A DNA stretch of 64,000 nt, from positions 4,893 through 68,892 of the forward strand of contig NZ_JBASXK010000104.1 in the NCBI RefSeq assembly GCF_049276915.1. Direction: 5' to 3'. This DNA comes from Aestuariivita sp049276915. GTDB lineage: Bacteria; Pseudomonadota; Alphaproteobacteria; Rhodobacterales; Rhodobacteraceae. Shown here in pieces: positions 33,597 through 41,729 of this stretch; within the stretch, counting starts at the first letter, position 1, and the number at the start of each line of letters is the position of its first letter. Made by a program: the position numbers and the translations under genes. The notes under the pieces are model-generated. The model did not search any database and was not told the origin of the DNA. It saw nothing but the letters and a program-made list of their open reading frames with translations.

Positions 33597-33943
33597 GAGG
33601 TGGCTCCTTATCATGGCGCAGCCCAATTGGCTGCACAGTCAGCAAGTGACTTGGCTGGTACCGGGTGTAACTGCGGTGCAGCATAGGGTCAACGGCTGAG
33701 GCCACCAAATGGTGGGTGAATCGCCGCAGTTCGGGCTTTGTGATCACAAATTGAGGCATGCTGTTGCGAAGGCCGGTTATCAGGCGCTTGAAGCGTGTTT
33801 TGCATTTGTGCGGCGCAGGTGCCGGGCGTATTCCGCAGGGTCGCAAAGATGGACGGATTGTCGCAGTCGCGTCTTTAATGCGGCATGATCTTCGAAAGTG
33901 GGGATTGCGCGCCTACATGTCCCCGAGCCAATTGGAGGAAGCC
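33597..33943. promoter_or_regulatory. Divergent regulatory region between nuoA and a small hypothetical gene
   Basis: This 347-bp region has no convincing gene. It holds a candidate minus-strand promoter for nuo, with TTGACC (33687-33692) and TACACC (33664-33669) 17 bp apart. Two perfect palindromes lie upstream of it: CCACCA-AA-TGGTGG (33702-33715) and TTTGTGATCACAAA (33737-33750). No clear plus-strand promoter was identified. Confidence 0.5.
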
Positions 33944-34207
33944 ATGAAAGACACTCAGTTCGAGCATGAAGTAACCCAGAATTCTCATGCACATAGCAAA
34001 ACGTATGTTAACGGTGTCAAGGCGATCAATGCCGCCAAGCTCAAGCGCGAACAGACCAGTTACGGTGCCATGGTCATGGCGGCAGGTATGGCCGGTGGCT
34101 ATGGCGAGGATGGCAAACCGGGTCGCGTGACGGCCTTCGCGCGCAACTTCTGCATTCTGTTTGCCTTTGCGGCACCCAATTTGCTGTTCATCAAATACGT
34201 CCTGTAA
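33944..34207 (+). CDS. Small hypothetical protein with a C-terminal membrane segment
   Basis: An 87-residue protein starting MKDTQFEHEVTQNSHAHSK. It has a polar N-terminal half and a hydrophobic C-terminus (FARNFCILFAFAAPNLLFIKYVL), a likely tail anchor or single membrane helix. The ATG is preceded by TTGGAGGAAGCC, a strong ribosome-binding site. It is followed by a hairpin at 34225-34254. No family is recognised. It is divergent from nuoA. Confidence 0.6.
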   Translation: MKDTQFEHEVTQNSHAHSKTYVNGVKAINAAKLKREQTSYGAMVMAAGMAGGYGEDGKPGRVTAFARNFCILFAFAAPNLLFIKYVL

Positions 34208-34224
34208 GACGCCCACAGTGTTGA

Positions 34225-34254
34225 CGGGTCTGGCCGGAACCTCGGGCAGACCCG
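34225..34254 (+). terminator. Hairpin after the small hypothetical gene
   Basis: CGGGTCTG (34225-34232) and CAGACCCG (34247-34254) form a perfect 8-bp stem with a 14-nt loop. It starts 17 bp after the stop codon. No U tract follows, so the mode of termination is uncertain. Confidence 0.4.
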
Positions 34255-34302
34255 CATCTGACCAGTGACTGGCGCAGGAAGCCTTCCGGGGCCTCCAGCC
34301 AT

Positions 34303-35085
34303 CTAGGGCATCCAGGCGGCTTTACGTTTGTCAAAGAACGCGCCGATACCTTCGACGGCCTCATCTGTTTCCCAACGGCTTTTCAGCGCATCGATGGTCA
34401 TCGCGATGGTGGAGTCATCAATGCGTGGCCCCAGATCACGGGCCAGCTTCTTGGCCGCGGCAACGGCCCCCGGTGCGCAGTCGAGATAGGGCACGACCTG
34501 GGCTTCAACCGCTTCGGCCAGATCATCCAGCGGCACAGCGCGCGCCAGCAGGCCCAGTTCCACGGCCTCATCCGCGCCGAACAGGCGCGCATTCATGAAG
34601 ACGCGCCGTGCCCGCCCCTCGCCCATGCGGGCAATCACATAGGGGCCGATCGTGGCCGGAATGATGCCCAGCCGGGTTTCGGTCAGCCCCATCTTCAGAT
34701 GATCCGCGCCAATGGCGATATCACAAACGCTGGCCATACCCACACCGCCGCCAAAAGCATTGCCCTGCAGCGCTCCGATCAGCGGTTTGGGCATGGTGTT
34801 GAGCGCCTGCAGCATATGGGCCAGCTTGGCGGCCTCACGCGCGCGGGTTTCGCCATCCGCCGCCATCTGCTCCTGCATCCAGCCCAGATCGCCCCCGGCG
34901 CAAAACGATTTGCCCGCCCCGGTCAGGACAACCACGCGCACCGCCTGATCTTCGCCAAGCGCACGCGCGGCATGGGTCAGATCGGCCAGCATCTGCGCAG
35001 ACATGGCGTTGTGCTTGTCCGCGCGGTTGAGCATCAGCGTCGCGATCCCGCGCGCATCCATCGTGATTTCAATCGTTTCGTACAT
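34303..35085 (-). CDS. liuC: Enoyl-CoA hydratase family, probable methylglutaconyl-CoA hydratase
   Basis: A 260-residue crotonase. The oxyanion-hole segment GKSFCAGGDLGWM and GNAFGGGVGMASVCDIAIG are present, and the Glu-bearing ETRLGIIPATIGPYV matches hydratases. Its place at the end of the liu operon indicates hydration of 3-methylglutaconyl-CoA to HMG-CoA in leucine degradation. The ATG at 35085 (MYETIEITMD) is the family start; a longer reading from 35169 is not supported. Confidence 0.88.
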   Translation of the reverse strand: MYETIEITMDARGIATLMLNRADKHNAMSAQMLADLTHAARALGEDQAVRVVVLTGAGKSFCAGGDLGWMQEQMAADGETRAREAAKLAHMLQALNTMPKPLIGALQGNAFGGGVGMASVCDIAIGADHLKMGLTETRLGIIPATIGPYVIARMGEGRARRVFMNARLFGADEAVELGLLARAVPLDDLAEAVEAQVVPYLDCAPGAVAAAKKLARDLGPRIDDSTIAMTIDALKSRWETDEAVEGIGAFFDKRKAAWMP

Positions 35086-35125
35086 TCCGTCCACCTTTTG
35101 GCAAAAACCAATCGCGCCCCAAAGC

Positions 35126-35980
35126 TCAGGCCGGGCGCATCGCCCGTGCCATATCGGCCGCGGTATCAATCACCGCACGATCCAGCCCGGTTTCATAGCC
35201 CAGTGCCTGAAGATGCGCCGCAACGGCTTCGGTTGCGACATTCCCGGCGGCACCCGGCGCATAGGGGCATCCGCCCAACCCGCCAACGGCCGCATCAAAC
35301 ACCCGCACCCCCAAGTCCAGCGATGCCTCGATATTGGCCAGCGCCCGCCCGGCAGTGTCATGGTAATGCCCCGCGAGAGCTTCTGGCGGGACGTGATCGA
35401 GAACCGCCCTGAGCATTGCCGAAATACGCTCGGGCGTGCCCTGCCCGATCGTGTCTCCGAGGCTGATCTCATAGCAGCCCATGGCATAGAGCTGTGCTGC
35501 GACCGCCGCCACGCGCGCAGGCGGCGTAGGCCCGTCATAGGGGCAATCGCTGACGCAGGAAACATAGCCGCGTACCGGCAGGCCGATCTCCTGTGCGGCG
35601 CTGACCACCGGGGCAAAACGCTCGAAGCTTTCGGCGATCGTGGCGTTGATATTGGCGCGCGAAAACCCTTCGCTGGCCGAACCGAACACGGCGATCTCAT
35701 CGGCCCTTGCCGCCACCGCGTCCTCAAAGCCGCGCATGTTGGGCGTCAAAGCGGCATAGCGCACGCCGGGTCTGCGCGTGATCCCGGCCAGAACCTCGCC
35801 GCTTCCGGCCATTTGCGGAACCCATTTGGGGCTGACGAAACTGGCGCATTCGATCCGGCGAAACCCGGCCTGGCTGAGACAATCGACCAGTGCGATCTTG
35901 TCGGCCACCGCAATGGGGCGCGCTTCATTCTGCAGCCCGTCGCGCGGGCCGACCTCGAATATCTCGACGCTCTGGGTCAT
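35126..35980 (-). CDS. liuE: Hydroxymethylglutaryl-CoA lyase
   Basis: HMG-CoA lyase splits HMG-CoA into acetoacetate and acetyl-CoA, the last step of leucine catabolism. The 284-residue TIM-barrel protein has EVGPRDGLQNEARPI (metal-binding Asp), CVSDCPYDGPTPP, HYHDTAGRALAN (catalytic His pair), and GGLGGCPYAPGAAGNVATE with the active-site Cys loop. The start overlaps the GST gene stop as TGATG. Confidence 0.95.
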   Translation of the reverse strand: MTQSVEIFEVGPRDGLQNEARPIAVADKIALVDCLSQAGFRRIECASFVSPKWVPQMAGSGEVLAGITRRPGVRYAALTPNMRGFEDAVAARADEIAVFGSASEGFSRANINATIAESFERFAPVVSAAQEIGLPVRGYVSCVSDCPYDGPTPPARVAAVAAQLYAMGCYEISLGDTIGQGTPERISAMLRAVLDHVPPEALAGHYHDTAGRALANIEASLDLGVRVFDAAVGGLGGCPYAPGAAGNVATEAVAAHLQALGYETGLDRAVIDTAADMARAMRPA

Positions 35981-36645
35981 CAGACCTCCCAAGGGGGGTA
36001 AAAGTCCTGAGTGAAGATCCCGGTGCCGGGAAGCGGCAGGCTTGCCTGAAAGGCCGGCCGTTGGGAAATCCGCGCATACCAGTCGCGAACTGCGGGAAAC
36101 TCATCCAGTTTCGCGAAGAACCGCGCCATGTAGACAGCCTGCCCGACGCTGATATCGGCCGCCGAAAACCCGCCCGTCAGCAGGTAATCGCGGTTCTCGA
36201 TCGGCGGGCTCAGCCGGTCTTCCAGCGCCTGATAGCATTTCTTGATCCGCGCGGCCTCGAGCTTCATCACGATGGGGCTGCGCATATGATCTTCGCGCAG
36301 CGCCACATGCTGCTGGGTGAGCGCCGCACAGTGCTGGCTGAGGGTTTCGGCAAAATGCACCCAGACAAGCCAGGCCATGCGTTCGGGGTTGGAGGGGCTG
36401 CGCCCCAGACCATCGGGGCTGAAGCGCTCGCAGAGATATTCGGTGATCGCGCCGCTTTCGAACATCCGCTCGCCTTCGATCTCAAGTGCGGGCACTCGCC
36501 CGGCAGGTGAGAGCACCAGATATTCCGGGGCGCGCAGAGATTTGTCGAAGGCATGAGGGACGACTTCGAAGGGCTCATCCAGTTCATGCAGTAGCCACAA
36601 CACCCGCATCGAGCGTGTTTGAGGGCTGTGATGCAAACGGATCAT
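35980..36645 (-). CDS. Glutathione S-transferase family protein (first)
   Basis: A 221-residue protein with a thioredoxin-like N-terminal domain (MIRLHHSPQTRSMRVLWLL; Ser7/Arg11-region active site) and a helical C-terminal domain. SPAGRVPALEIEG carries the cis-Pro, and FESGAITEYL is the glutathione-binding Glu-Ser motif. It overlaps the second GST gene by 4 bp and liuE by 1 bp, so it is part of the liu operon. The substrate is unknown. Confidence 0.85.
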   Translation of the reverse strand: MIRLHHSPQTRSMRVLWLLHELDEPFEVVPHAFDKSLRAPEYLVLSPAGRVPALEIEGERMFESGAITEYLCERFSPDGLGRSPSNPERMAWLVWVHFAETLSQHCAALTQQHVALREDHMRSPIVMKLEAARIKKCYQALEDRLSPPIENRDYLLTGGFSAADISVGQAVYMARFFAKLDEFPAVRDWYARISQRPAFQASLPLPGTGIFTQDFYPPWEV

Positions 36646-37301
36646 GGTGTGTTCTCCTTGCGCGTCAGGACGGCCGGGCGCGTCTGGGCGAATGACTCCC
36701 GCCCGCAGACAGCGTCGAACCAATGCGTTAGCGCCGGACGCCTGCCCAGCAGGGTTTGTCCGTCCGGCACGGCGCAAAAACAGTCGATCATCGGGGCCAG
36801 CATGCAATCGGCGCGCGTGATGTCACGCCCGTTGAGCACCAGGCCGCCTTCCGCGATCTCTTCGAGCGCATCCAGAACCGGGACCGATGCCGCCAGACCG
36901 GCGGTGATTTGCGCCTCGTCCCTACCTTCGCCCATGGCGGGTCGATAAAGCGCATGGGAAAACACCTGCCGCACCAGCGGCCAATAGCCATAGGCATCCA
37001 CGATGCTGATCACCTGCAGCACCCGCGCCCGCGCCTTGGCCCCCTGGGGAAACAACTCGGGCCCATCAAAGGCATCATCCAGATAGCCCAGGATGGCCGT
37101 GGTCTCATAAAGGCGAAAGGCATAGTGCTGCAAAACCGGCACCCGCCCGAAAGGATGGATGCCCATGAGGGCCGCGCGCCCCTCGTCTGTGAAGGGGTTC
37201 AGCTCATGATACTCATGGGCCAGCCCCTTTTCAATGAGGGCCAGGCGCACTGCGCGTGTATAGACGCTGTCGCTGAAGCCGGTGATCGCCAGACCGATCA
37301 C
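36642..37301 (-). CDS. Glutathione S-transferase family protein (second)
   Basis: A 219-residue GST-like protein: MIGLAITGFSDSVYTRAVRLAL at the N-terminus, HPFGRVPVLQHYAFRLYETTAIL with cis-Pro and the glutathione-binding segment, and a helical C-terminal domain. Only low similarity to the first GST is evident by eye. It overlaps liuD by 4 bp upstream and the first GST gene by 4 bp downstream. Confidence 0.85.
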   Translation of the reverse strand: MIGLAITGFSDSVYTRAVRLALIEKGLAHEYHELNPFTDEGRAALMGIHPFGRVPVLQHYAFRLYETTAILGYLDDAFDGPELFPQGAKARARVLQVISIVDAYGYWPLVRQVFSHALYRPAMGEGRDEAQITAGLAASVPVLDALEEIAEGGLVLNGRDITRADCMLAPMIDCFCAVPDGQTLLGRRPALTHWFDAVCGRESFAQTRPAVLTRKENTP

Positions 37302-39238
37302 CCGACACTCTCCTCTGCCAGGCGTACCAGAGCGGCACCGGCTTCGACCTGATCGCCTTCGCTGACCAGCACCTCGGCCACGACCCCATCGCGTGCGGCC
37401 AGAAGCGCGTGCTCCATCTTCATGGCCTCGAGCAGGGCCAGCCTGTCGCCCTGTGCCACGTGTTGGCCGGGCGTTGCAAAGAGGCCTTTGACCAGACCCG
37501 GCATCGGCGCTTCGATCAGGTTCCCGTCCCCCACCCGGCTGGCGGCGCGATCCAGTGCATCCACGATCCCGAAGGCCAGACCATAGTGTGCAAAGACAAA
37601 GACCTGGGCACCCACGCGGACGGCCTCGGGAGCCGGAGCCCCGTTCAGCCGCCAGCCCGACGCCCCAAGCCGGGCCTCGACCCTGCGCCCCTCCAGAGTC
37701 AGGTCGATCGCCGTGGCCGAGAGCACCTGCACCTCGACCGCGATCTCCTGATCGCCATAGGTCAGGGGCACCGATCGTTTCAGCGGCACCCAGAGGGTAA
37801 ATCCGGCATCCTGAGGCGGCGCGATCAGATCGGCGGCAAGGATGGCGGCCAGCGCGATATCGCCATCCGAGGGCACCGGCGCATGCACAAGATCGTCGAT
37901 GTTGCGTTCGATCAGACCGGTGTCGACGTCTCCGGCGGCGAATCCGTCATGCGATGCAAGGGCGCCCAGAAAGGCCAGATTGGTGACTGTGCCGCCCACC
38001 TGACAGCCGCGCAGAGCCTGGGCCAACCGTGTCAGGGCCACCGCGCGGGTCGGTCCGTGGGTGATGATCTTGGCGATCATCGGATCATACCAGGGGCTGA
38101 TCGTGTCGCCGGGACGCACGCCACTGTCGGCGCGCGCGCCAGTCGGGAAAGCCAGATGCGCAAGCGTGCCGGTTGCGGGCAGGAAGCCCTTGGGCACATC
38201 CTCGGCGTAAAGCCGCGCCTCGAAGGCGTGACCATTGATTGTCAGGTCTTCCTGTCGCGCGGGCAATGGCTCGCCCGAGGCAACGCGCAATTGCCAGTCC
38301 ACGAGGTCAATGCCGGTGATCGCCTCGGTCACGGGGTGTTCCACTTGCAGGCGGGTGTTCATTTCCATGAACCAGAACCCGTCAGGGCGCAGACCATCCG
38401 AACCATCGACGATGAACTCGACCGTTCCGGCACCGCTGTATCCGATTGCTTCGGCTGCGCGCACGGCGGCGTTGCCCATGGCGGTGCGCATCCGGGAGGT
38501 CATGCCCGGTGCGGGGGCTTCTTCTATGACCTTCTGGTGGCGCCGCTGAAGCGAGCAATCGCGCTCGAACAGATGCACGGCGCGCGTGCCGTCGCCAAAG
38601 ACCTGCACTTCGATGTGGCGAGGCTTGTCGACGAATTTCTCGATCAGCACCGCATCATTGCCAAAGGCGGTGCGCGCTTCGGCCTTGGCGCTTTCGAGCG
38701 CATTGATGAAGGCCTCGGGCCTGTCGACCTTGCGCATGCCCTTGCCACCGCCCCCGGCGACAGCCTTGATCAGAACCGGATAGCCGATCTCGGCTGCGGC
38801 CAGTTCCAGATGTCCGGGCTCCTGATCGGCCCCGTGATAGCCGGGCACGACCGGCACACCGGCCTCCTCCATCAGGGCCTTGGCGGCATCCTTGAGGCCC
38901 ATGGCGCGGATCGCTTCGGCACTTGGCCCGATAAAGACCAGCCCCGCCGCCACCACTGCATCGACGAAATCCGGGTTCTCGCTGAGAAAGCCATATCCGG
39001 GGTGGATCGCCTGGGCACCAGTCTCCAGCGCTGCCGCGATGATCCGGTCGCCGCGCAGATAGCTTTCGGCCGGCGCAGCGCCGCCGATGTGCACCGCCGC
39101 ATCGGCCATGGCCACATGTTTTGCGCCTGCATCCGCATCGGAATAGACCGCCACACAGCGCACGCCCATGGCCTGCGCGCTTTGCATGACCCTGCAGGCG
39201 ATCTCGCCCCGGTTGGCAATCAGGATCGTGTGGAACAT
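37298..39238 (-). CDS. liuD: Methylcrotonyl-CoA carboxylase, biotin-carrying alpha subunit
   Basis: A 646-residue biotin carboxylase/biotin carrier protein. The N-terminal LIANRGEIACRV and HPGYGFLSEN segments belong to biotin carboxylase, with the ATP-grasp region including AVAGGGGKGMR. The C-terminal LLEAMKMEHALLA carries the biotinylated Lys. A start at 39238 gives MFHTILIANRGE. Together with LiuB it carboxylates 3-methylcrotonyl-CoA. It could in principle act on other acyl-CoAs, but the liu context supports methylcrotonyl-CoA. Confidence 0.93.
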   Translation of the reverse strand: MFHTILIANRGEIACRVMQSAQAMGVRCVAVYSDADAGAKHVAMADAAVHIGGAAPAESYLRGDRIIAAALETGAQAIHPGYGFLSENPDFVDAVVAAGLVFIGPSAEAIRAMGLKDAAKALMEEAGVPVVPGYHGADQEPGHLELAAAEIGYPVLIKAVAGGGGKGMRKVDRPEAFINALESAKAEARTAFGNDAVLIEKFVDKPRHIEVQVFGDGTRAVHLFERDCSLQRRHQKVIEEAPAPGMTSRMRTAMGNAAVRAAEAIGYSGAGTVEFIVDGSDGLRPDGFWFMEMNTRLQVEHPVTEAITGIDLVDWQLRVASGEPLPARQEDLTINGHAFEARLYAEDVPKGFLPATGTLAHLAFPTGARADSGVRPGDTISPWYDPMIAKIITHGPTRAVALTRLAQALRGCQVGGTVTNLAFLGALASHDGFAAGDVDTGLIERNIDDLVHAPVPSDGDIALAAILAADLIAPPQDAGFTLWVPLKRSVPLTYGDQEIAVEVQVLSATAIDLTLEGRRVEARLGASGWRLNGAPAPEAVRVGAQVFVFAHYGLAFGIVDALDRAASRVGDGNLIEAPMPGLVKGLFATPGQHVAQGDRLALLEAMKMEHALLAARDGVVAEVLVSEGDQVEAGAALVRLAEESVG

Positions 39239-39353
39239 GTTCGCGCCCCGCTTGTTTGGGTTTCATGGTCGCCCGGAATGCATGCGGGGCCGGCACCGCC
39301 TTTGTGCGCCGTGCCTTGGCGCAGGGGCGTCTGACTGAGGGAATGGTGCATGA

Positions 39354-40958
39354 TCACATCCTGAACACGCCAAAGCGTGTCTCTTCTATGGGCGCATTGA
39401 GCGCGGCGCTGAGGCTGAGGCTGAGTACATCGCGGGATTTGCGCGGGTCGATGATGCCATCATCCCACAGGCGGGCAGAGGCATAGAGCGGGTGGGACTG
39501 TTCCTCGAACATGTCGATGGTGGGGCGTTTGAACGCGGCCTCTTCCTCGGACGACCACGTACCGCCCTGACGTTCGATCGCATCGCGTTTGACCGTGGCA
39601 AGCACGCCTGCGGCCTGTTCGCCACCCATGACCGAGATACGCGAATTCGGCCATGTCCACAGGAACCGCGGCTGATAGGCGCGCCCGGCCATGCCGTAAT
39701 TGCCCGCTCCGAATGAGCCACCAACCAGCATGGTGATCTTGGGCACCGATGTGGTGGCAACGGCTGTGACCATCTTTGCCCCATGCCGCGCGATACCTTC
39801 ATTTTCGTACTTACGGCCCACCATGAACCCCGTGATATTTTGCAAAAATACCAGAGGAATGCGGCGCTGCGAACAGAGTTCGACAAAATGCGCGCCCTTT
39901 TGAGCGGCCTCTGAAAACAGCACGCCGTTATTGGCGATGATCCCGATGGGGCAACCCTTGAGATGGGCAAAGCCGGTGACCAGAGTCTCGCCAAAGCGCG
40001 ATTTGAACTCGTCAAAGCGTGAGCCATCCACCAGCCGCATGATCACTTCGCGGATGTCGTAGGGCGTGCGCAGATCACCCGGCACCACGCCCAGAATTTC
40101 CTCGGGGTCATAGGCGGGCTCTTCCGGGCTTTGCCACTGGACGCCGTGCGGTTTGGCACGGTTCAGCCCTGCCACGGCGCGCCGGGCCAGCGCCAGGGCG
40201 TGGGCATCGTCTTCCGCCAGATAATCCGCCACGCCCGAGAGGCGCGTATGCACATCGCCGCCGCCCAGATCCTCGGCACTGACCACTTCGCCTGTGGCCG
40301 CCTTGACCAGAGGCGGACCGGCCAGAAAGATCGTGCCCTGCTCCTTGACGATGATCGTGACATCCGACATCGCCGGAACATAGGCCCCACCCGCGGTACA
40401 GGAGCCCATGACCACCGCGATCTGAGGGATGCCCTTGGCGCTCATGCGGGCCTGATTATAAAAGATCCGCCCGAAATGGTCGCGGTCGGGGAACACCTCG
40501 TCCTGATTGGGCAGGTTGGCGCCGCCTGAATCCACCAGGTAGACGCAGGGCAGATTGCATTCTTCGGCGATCTCCTGGGCGCGCAGGTGTTTCTTGACGG
40601 TCATCGGGTAATAGGTGCCGCCCTTCACGGTGGCATCGTTGCAGATGACCATCACCTCCTGGCCATGGACCCGGCCAACTCCGGCAATCACGCCAGCCGC
40701 CGGGGCAGCCCCGTCATAGAGACCATGGGCGGCCACCGCCCCCACTTCCAGAAAGGGAGAGCCCGGATCCAGAAGGTTGGCCACGCGCCGACGTGGCAAC
40801 ATCTTGCCCCGGCTTTCATGGCGCGCGCGCGAAGCTTCGCCGCCGCCCAGACGGGCGGCCTGTGCGGCCTGCTGCACGATATCGAGCGCGGCCAGATGCG
40901 CGGCGCGATTGGCTGTGAACAGCTCACCTGAAGGAACAACACTCGATTTCAGTTTCAT
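39354..40958 (-). CDS. liuB: Methylcrotonyl-CoA carboxylase, carboxyltransferase beta subunit
   Basis: A 534-residue carboxyltransferase. Typical blocks are VDSGGANLPNQDEVFPDRDHFGRIFYNQARMSAKGIPQIAVVMGSCTAGGAYVPAMSD, QNITGFMVGRKYENEGIARHGAKMV and GGSFGAGNYGMAGRAYQPRFLWTWPNSRISVMGGEQAAGVL. These match the MCC beta subfamily. It precedes liuD by 115 bp, and ompW is divergent from it. Confidence 0.95.
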   Translation of the reverse strand: MKLKSSVVPSGELFTANRAAHLAALDIVQQAAQAARLGGGEASRARHESRGKMLPRRRVANLLDPGSPFLEVGAVAAHGLYDGAAPAAGVIAGVGRVHGQEVMVICNDATVKGGTYYPMTVKKHLRAQEIAEECNLPCVYLVDSGGANLPNQDEVFPDRDHFGRIFYNQARMSAKGIPQIAVVMGSCTAGGAYVPAMSDVTIIVKEQGTIFLAGPPLVKAATGEVVSAEDLGGGDVHTRLSGVADYLAEDDAHALALARRAVAGLNRAKPHGVQWQSPEEPAYDPEEILGVVPGDLRTPYDIREVIMRLVDGSRFDEFKSRFGETLVTGFAHLKGCPIGIIANNGVLFSEAAQKGAHFVELCSQRRIPLVFLQNITGFMVGRKYENEGIARHGAKMVTAVATTSVPKITMLVGGSFGAGNYGMAGRAYQPRFLWTWPNSRISVMGGEQAAGVLATVKRDAIERQGGTWSSEEEAAFKRPTIDMFEEQSHPLYASARLWDDGIIDPRKSRDVLSLSLSAALNAPIEETRFGVFRM

Positions 40959-41017
40959 TGCATCAGCCTTGTCTGAGGAAGGTTTGCCGGAATGACGCAG
41001 CCCCGCATCGGGTCATC

Positions 41018-41031
41018 TTGACTTGCATCAA
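41018..41031. promoter_or_regulatory. FNR/FnrL-type box in front of ompW
   Basis: TTGAC-TTGC-ATCAA matches the FNR-family consensus TTGAY-N4-RTCAA in both half-sites. Its centre (41024.5) is about 41.5 bp before the transcription start expected from the -10 at 41055-41060, the standard class II activator position. The region also lies upstream of divergent liuB. Confidence 0.65.
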
Positions 41032-41054
41032 CGCGCCTTGGACCAGCCTGCTGG

Positions 41055-41060
41055 TAAAAT
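41055..41060 (+). promoter_or_regulatory. -10 element of the ompW promoter
   Basis: TAAAAT is close to the sigma-70 -10 consensus. No good -35 element lies 17 bp upstream, which fits activation by a factor bound at 41018-41031. Confidence 0.5.
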
Positions 41061-41086
41061 GGGACATCACTGTAAGGAATGATCCC

Positions 41087-41692
41087 ATGACCACACAAAA
41101 ATTTGCACTTGCGGCCGCGACGACTGCGCTCTGCCTTCTGGCGGCCCCCACCTTGGCACAGTCGCAAGGCGACTGGACCATCGGTATCGGTATCGGCAAC
41201 GTGAACCCCAAATCCAACAACGGCACGCTGGCGGGTGGCGCGGCAACGATCAACGATGACACGCAGCTGACGCTGACAGCCGAGTATTTCTTCTGGGACA
41301 ATATCGGTATCGAGCTGCTGGCCGCTTCGCCGTTCAAGCATGACGTGAGCATCAACGGAGCCTATGCGGGCACGATCAAGCACCTGCCCCCGACCCTGTC
41401 GGTGAACTATCACTTTCCGACCAACGGGATGATCAAGCCATTCGCCGGTATCGGTCTGAATTATACCACCTTCTTTGACGAAACCTCGCCGCTGGGCGTG
41501 CTGTCCCTGAAAGATTCGTTTGGCGTGGCTGTTCAACTGGGTGCGGATTTCGCTGTGAGCGATCAAGGAGCGGTGCGGGTGAACGTACGTTGGATGGATA
41601 TCGACAGTGACGTGTCGCTGAATGGCGCGCCGATTGGAACTGCCGAAATCGATCCGATTGTTCTGGGCATTGCCTACGTACATCGTTTCTGA
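41087..41692 (+). CDS. ompW: OmpW-family outer membrane protein
   Basis: A 201-residue protein with a signal peptide (MTTQKFALAAATTALCLLAAPTLAQ, cut near residue 24) and an eight-stranded beta-barrel pattern ending in Phe (ILGIAYVHRF), the usual outer-membrane insertion signal. Family features are DWTIGIGIGNVNP near the mature N-terminus, NIGIELLAASPFKHDV and TLSVNYHFPT. OmpW proteins are small barrels that may pass hydrophobic compounds. AAGGA precedes the ATG at 41087. In E. coli ompW is controlled by FNR, and an FNR box lies upstream here. Confidence 0.92.
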   Translation: MTTQKFALAAATTALCLLAAPTLAQSQGDWTIGIGIGNVNPKSNNGTLAGGAATINDDTQLTLTAEYFFWDNIGIELLAASPFKHDVSINGAYAGTIKHLPPTLSVNYHFPTNGMIKPFAGIGLNYTTFFDETSPLGVLSLKDSFGVAVQLGADFAVSDQGAVRVNVRWMDIDSDVSLNGAPIGTAEIDPIVLGIAYVHRF

Positions 41693-41701
41693 TCCTCGTG
41701 T

Positions 41702-41721
41702 GGCCGGGGCTTGCCCCGGCC
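41702..41721. terminator. GC-rich hairpin between convergent ompW and liuA
   Basis: GGCCGGGGC-TT-GCCCCGGCC is a nearly perfect inverted repeat. It lies 10 bp after the ompW stop and 9 bp past the liuA stop. It may act on both transcripts, although no long T run flanks it. Confidence 0.55.
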
Positions 41722-41729
41722 ATGCGCCT

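Noticed and set aside
37409..39334. A 641-codon plus-strand frame opposite liuD
   Set aside because: Same reasons: antisense to a confirmed gene with GC3 bias.
39220..39351. A 43-codon minus-strand frame between liuB and liuD
   Set aside because: It overlaps the liuD start, has no convincing ribosome-binding site and no recognisable features.
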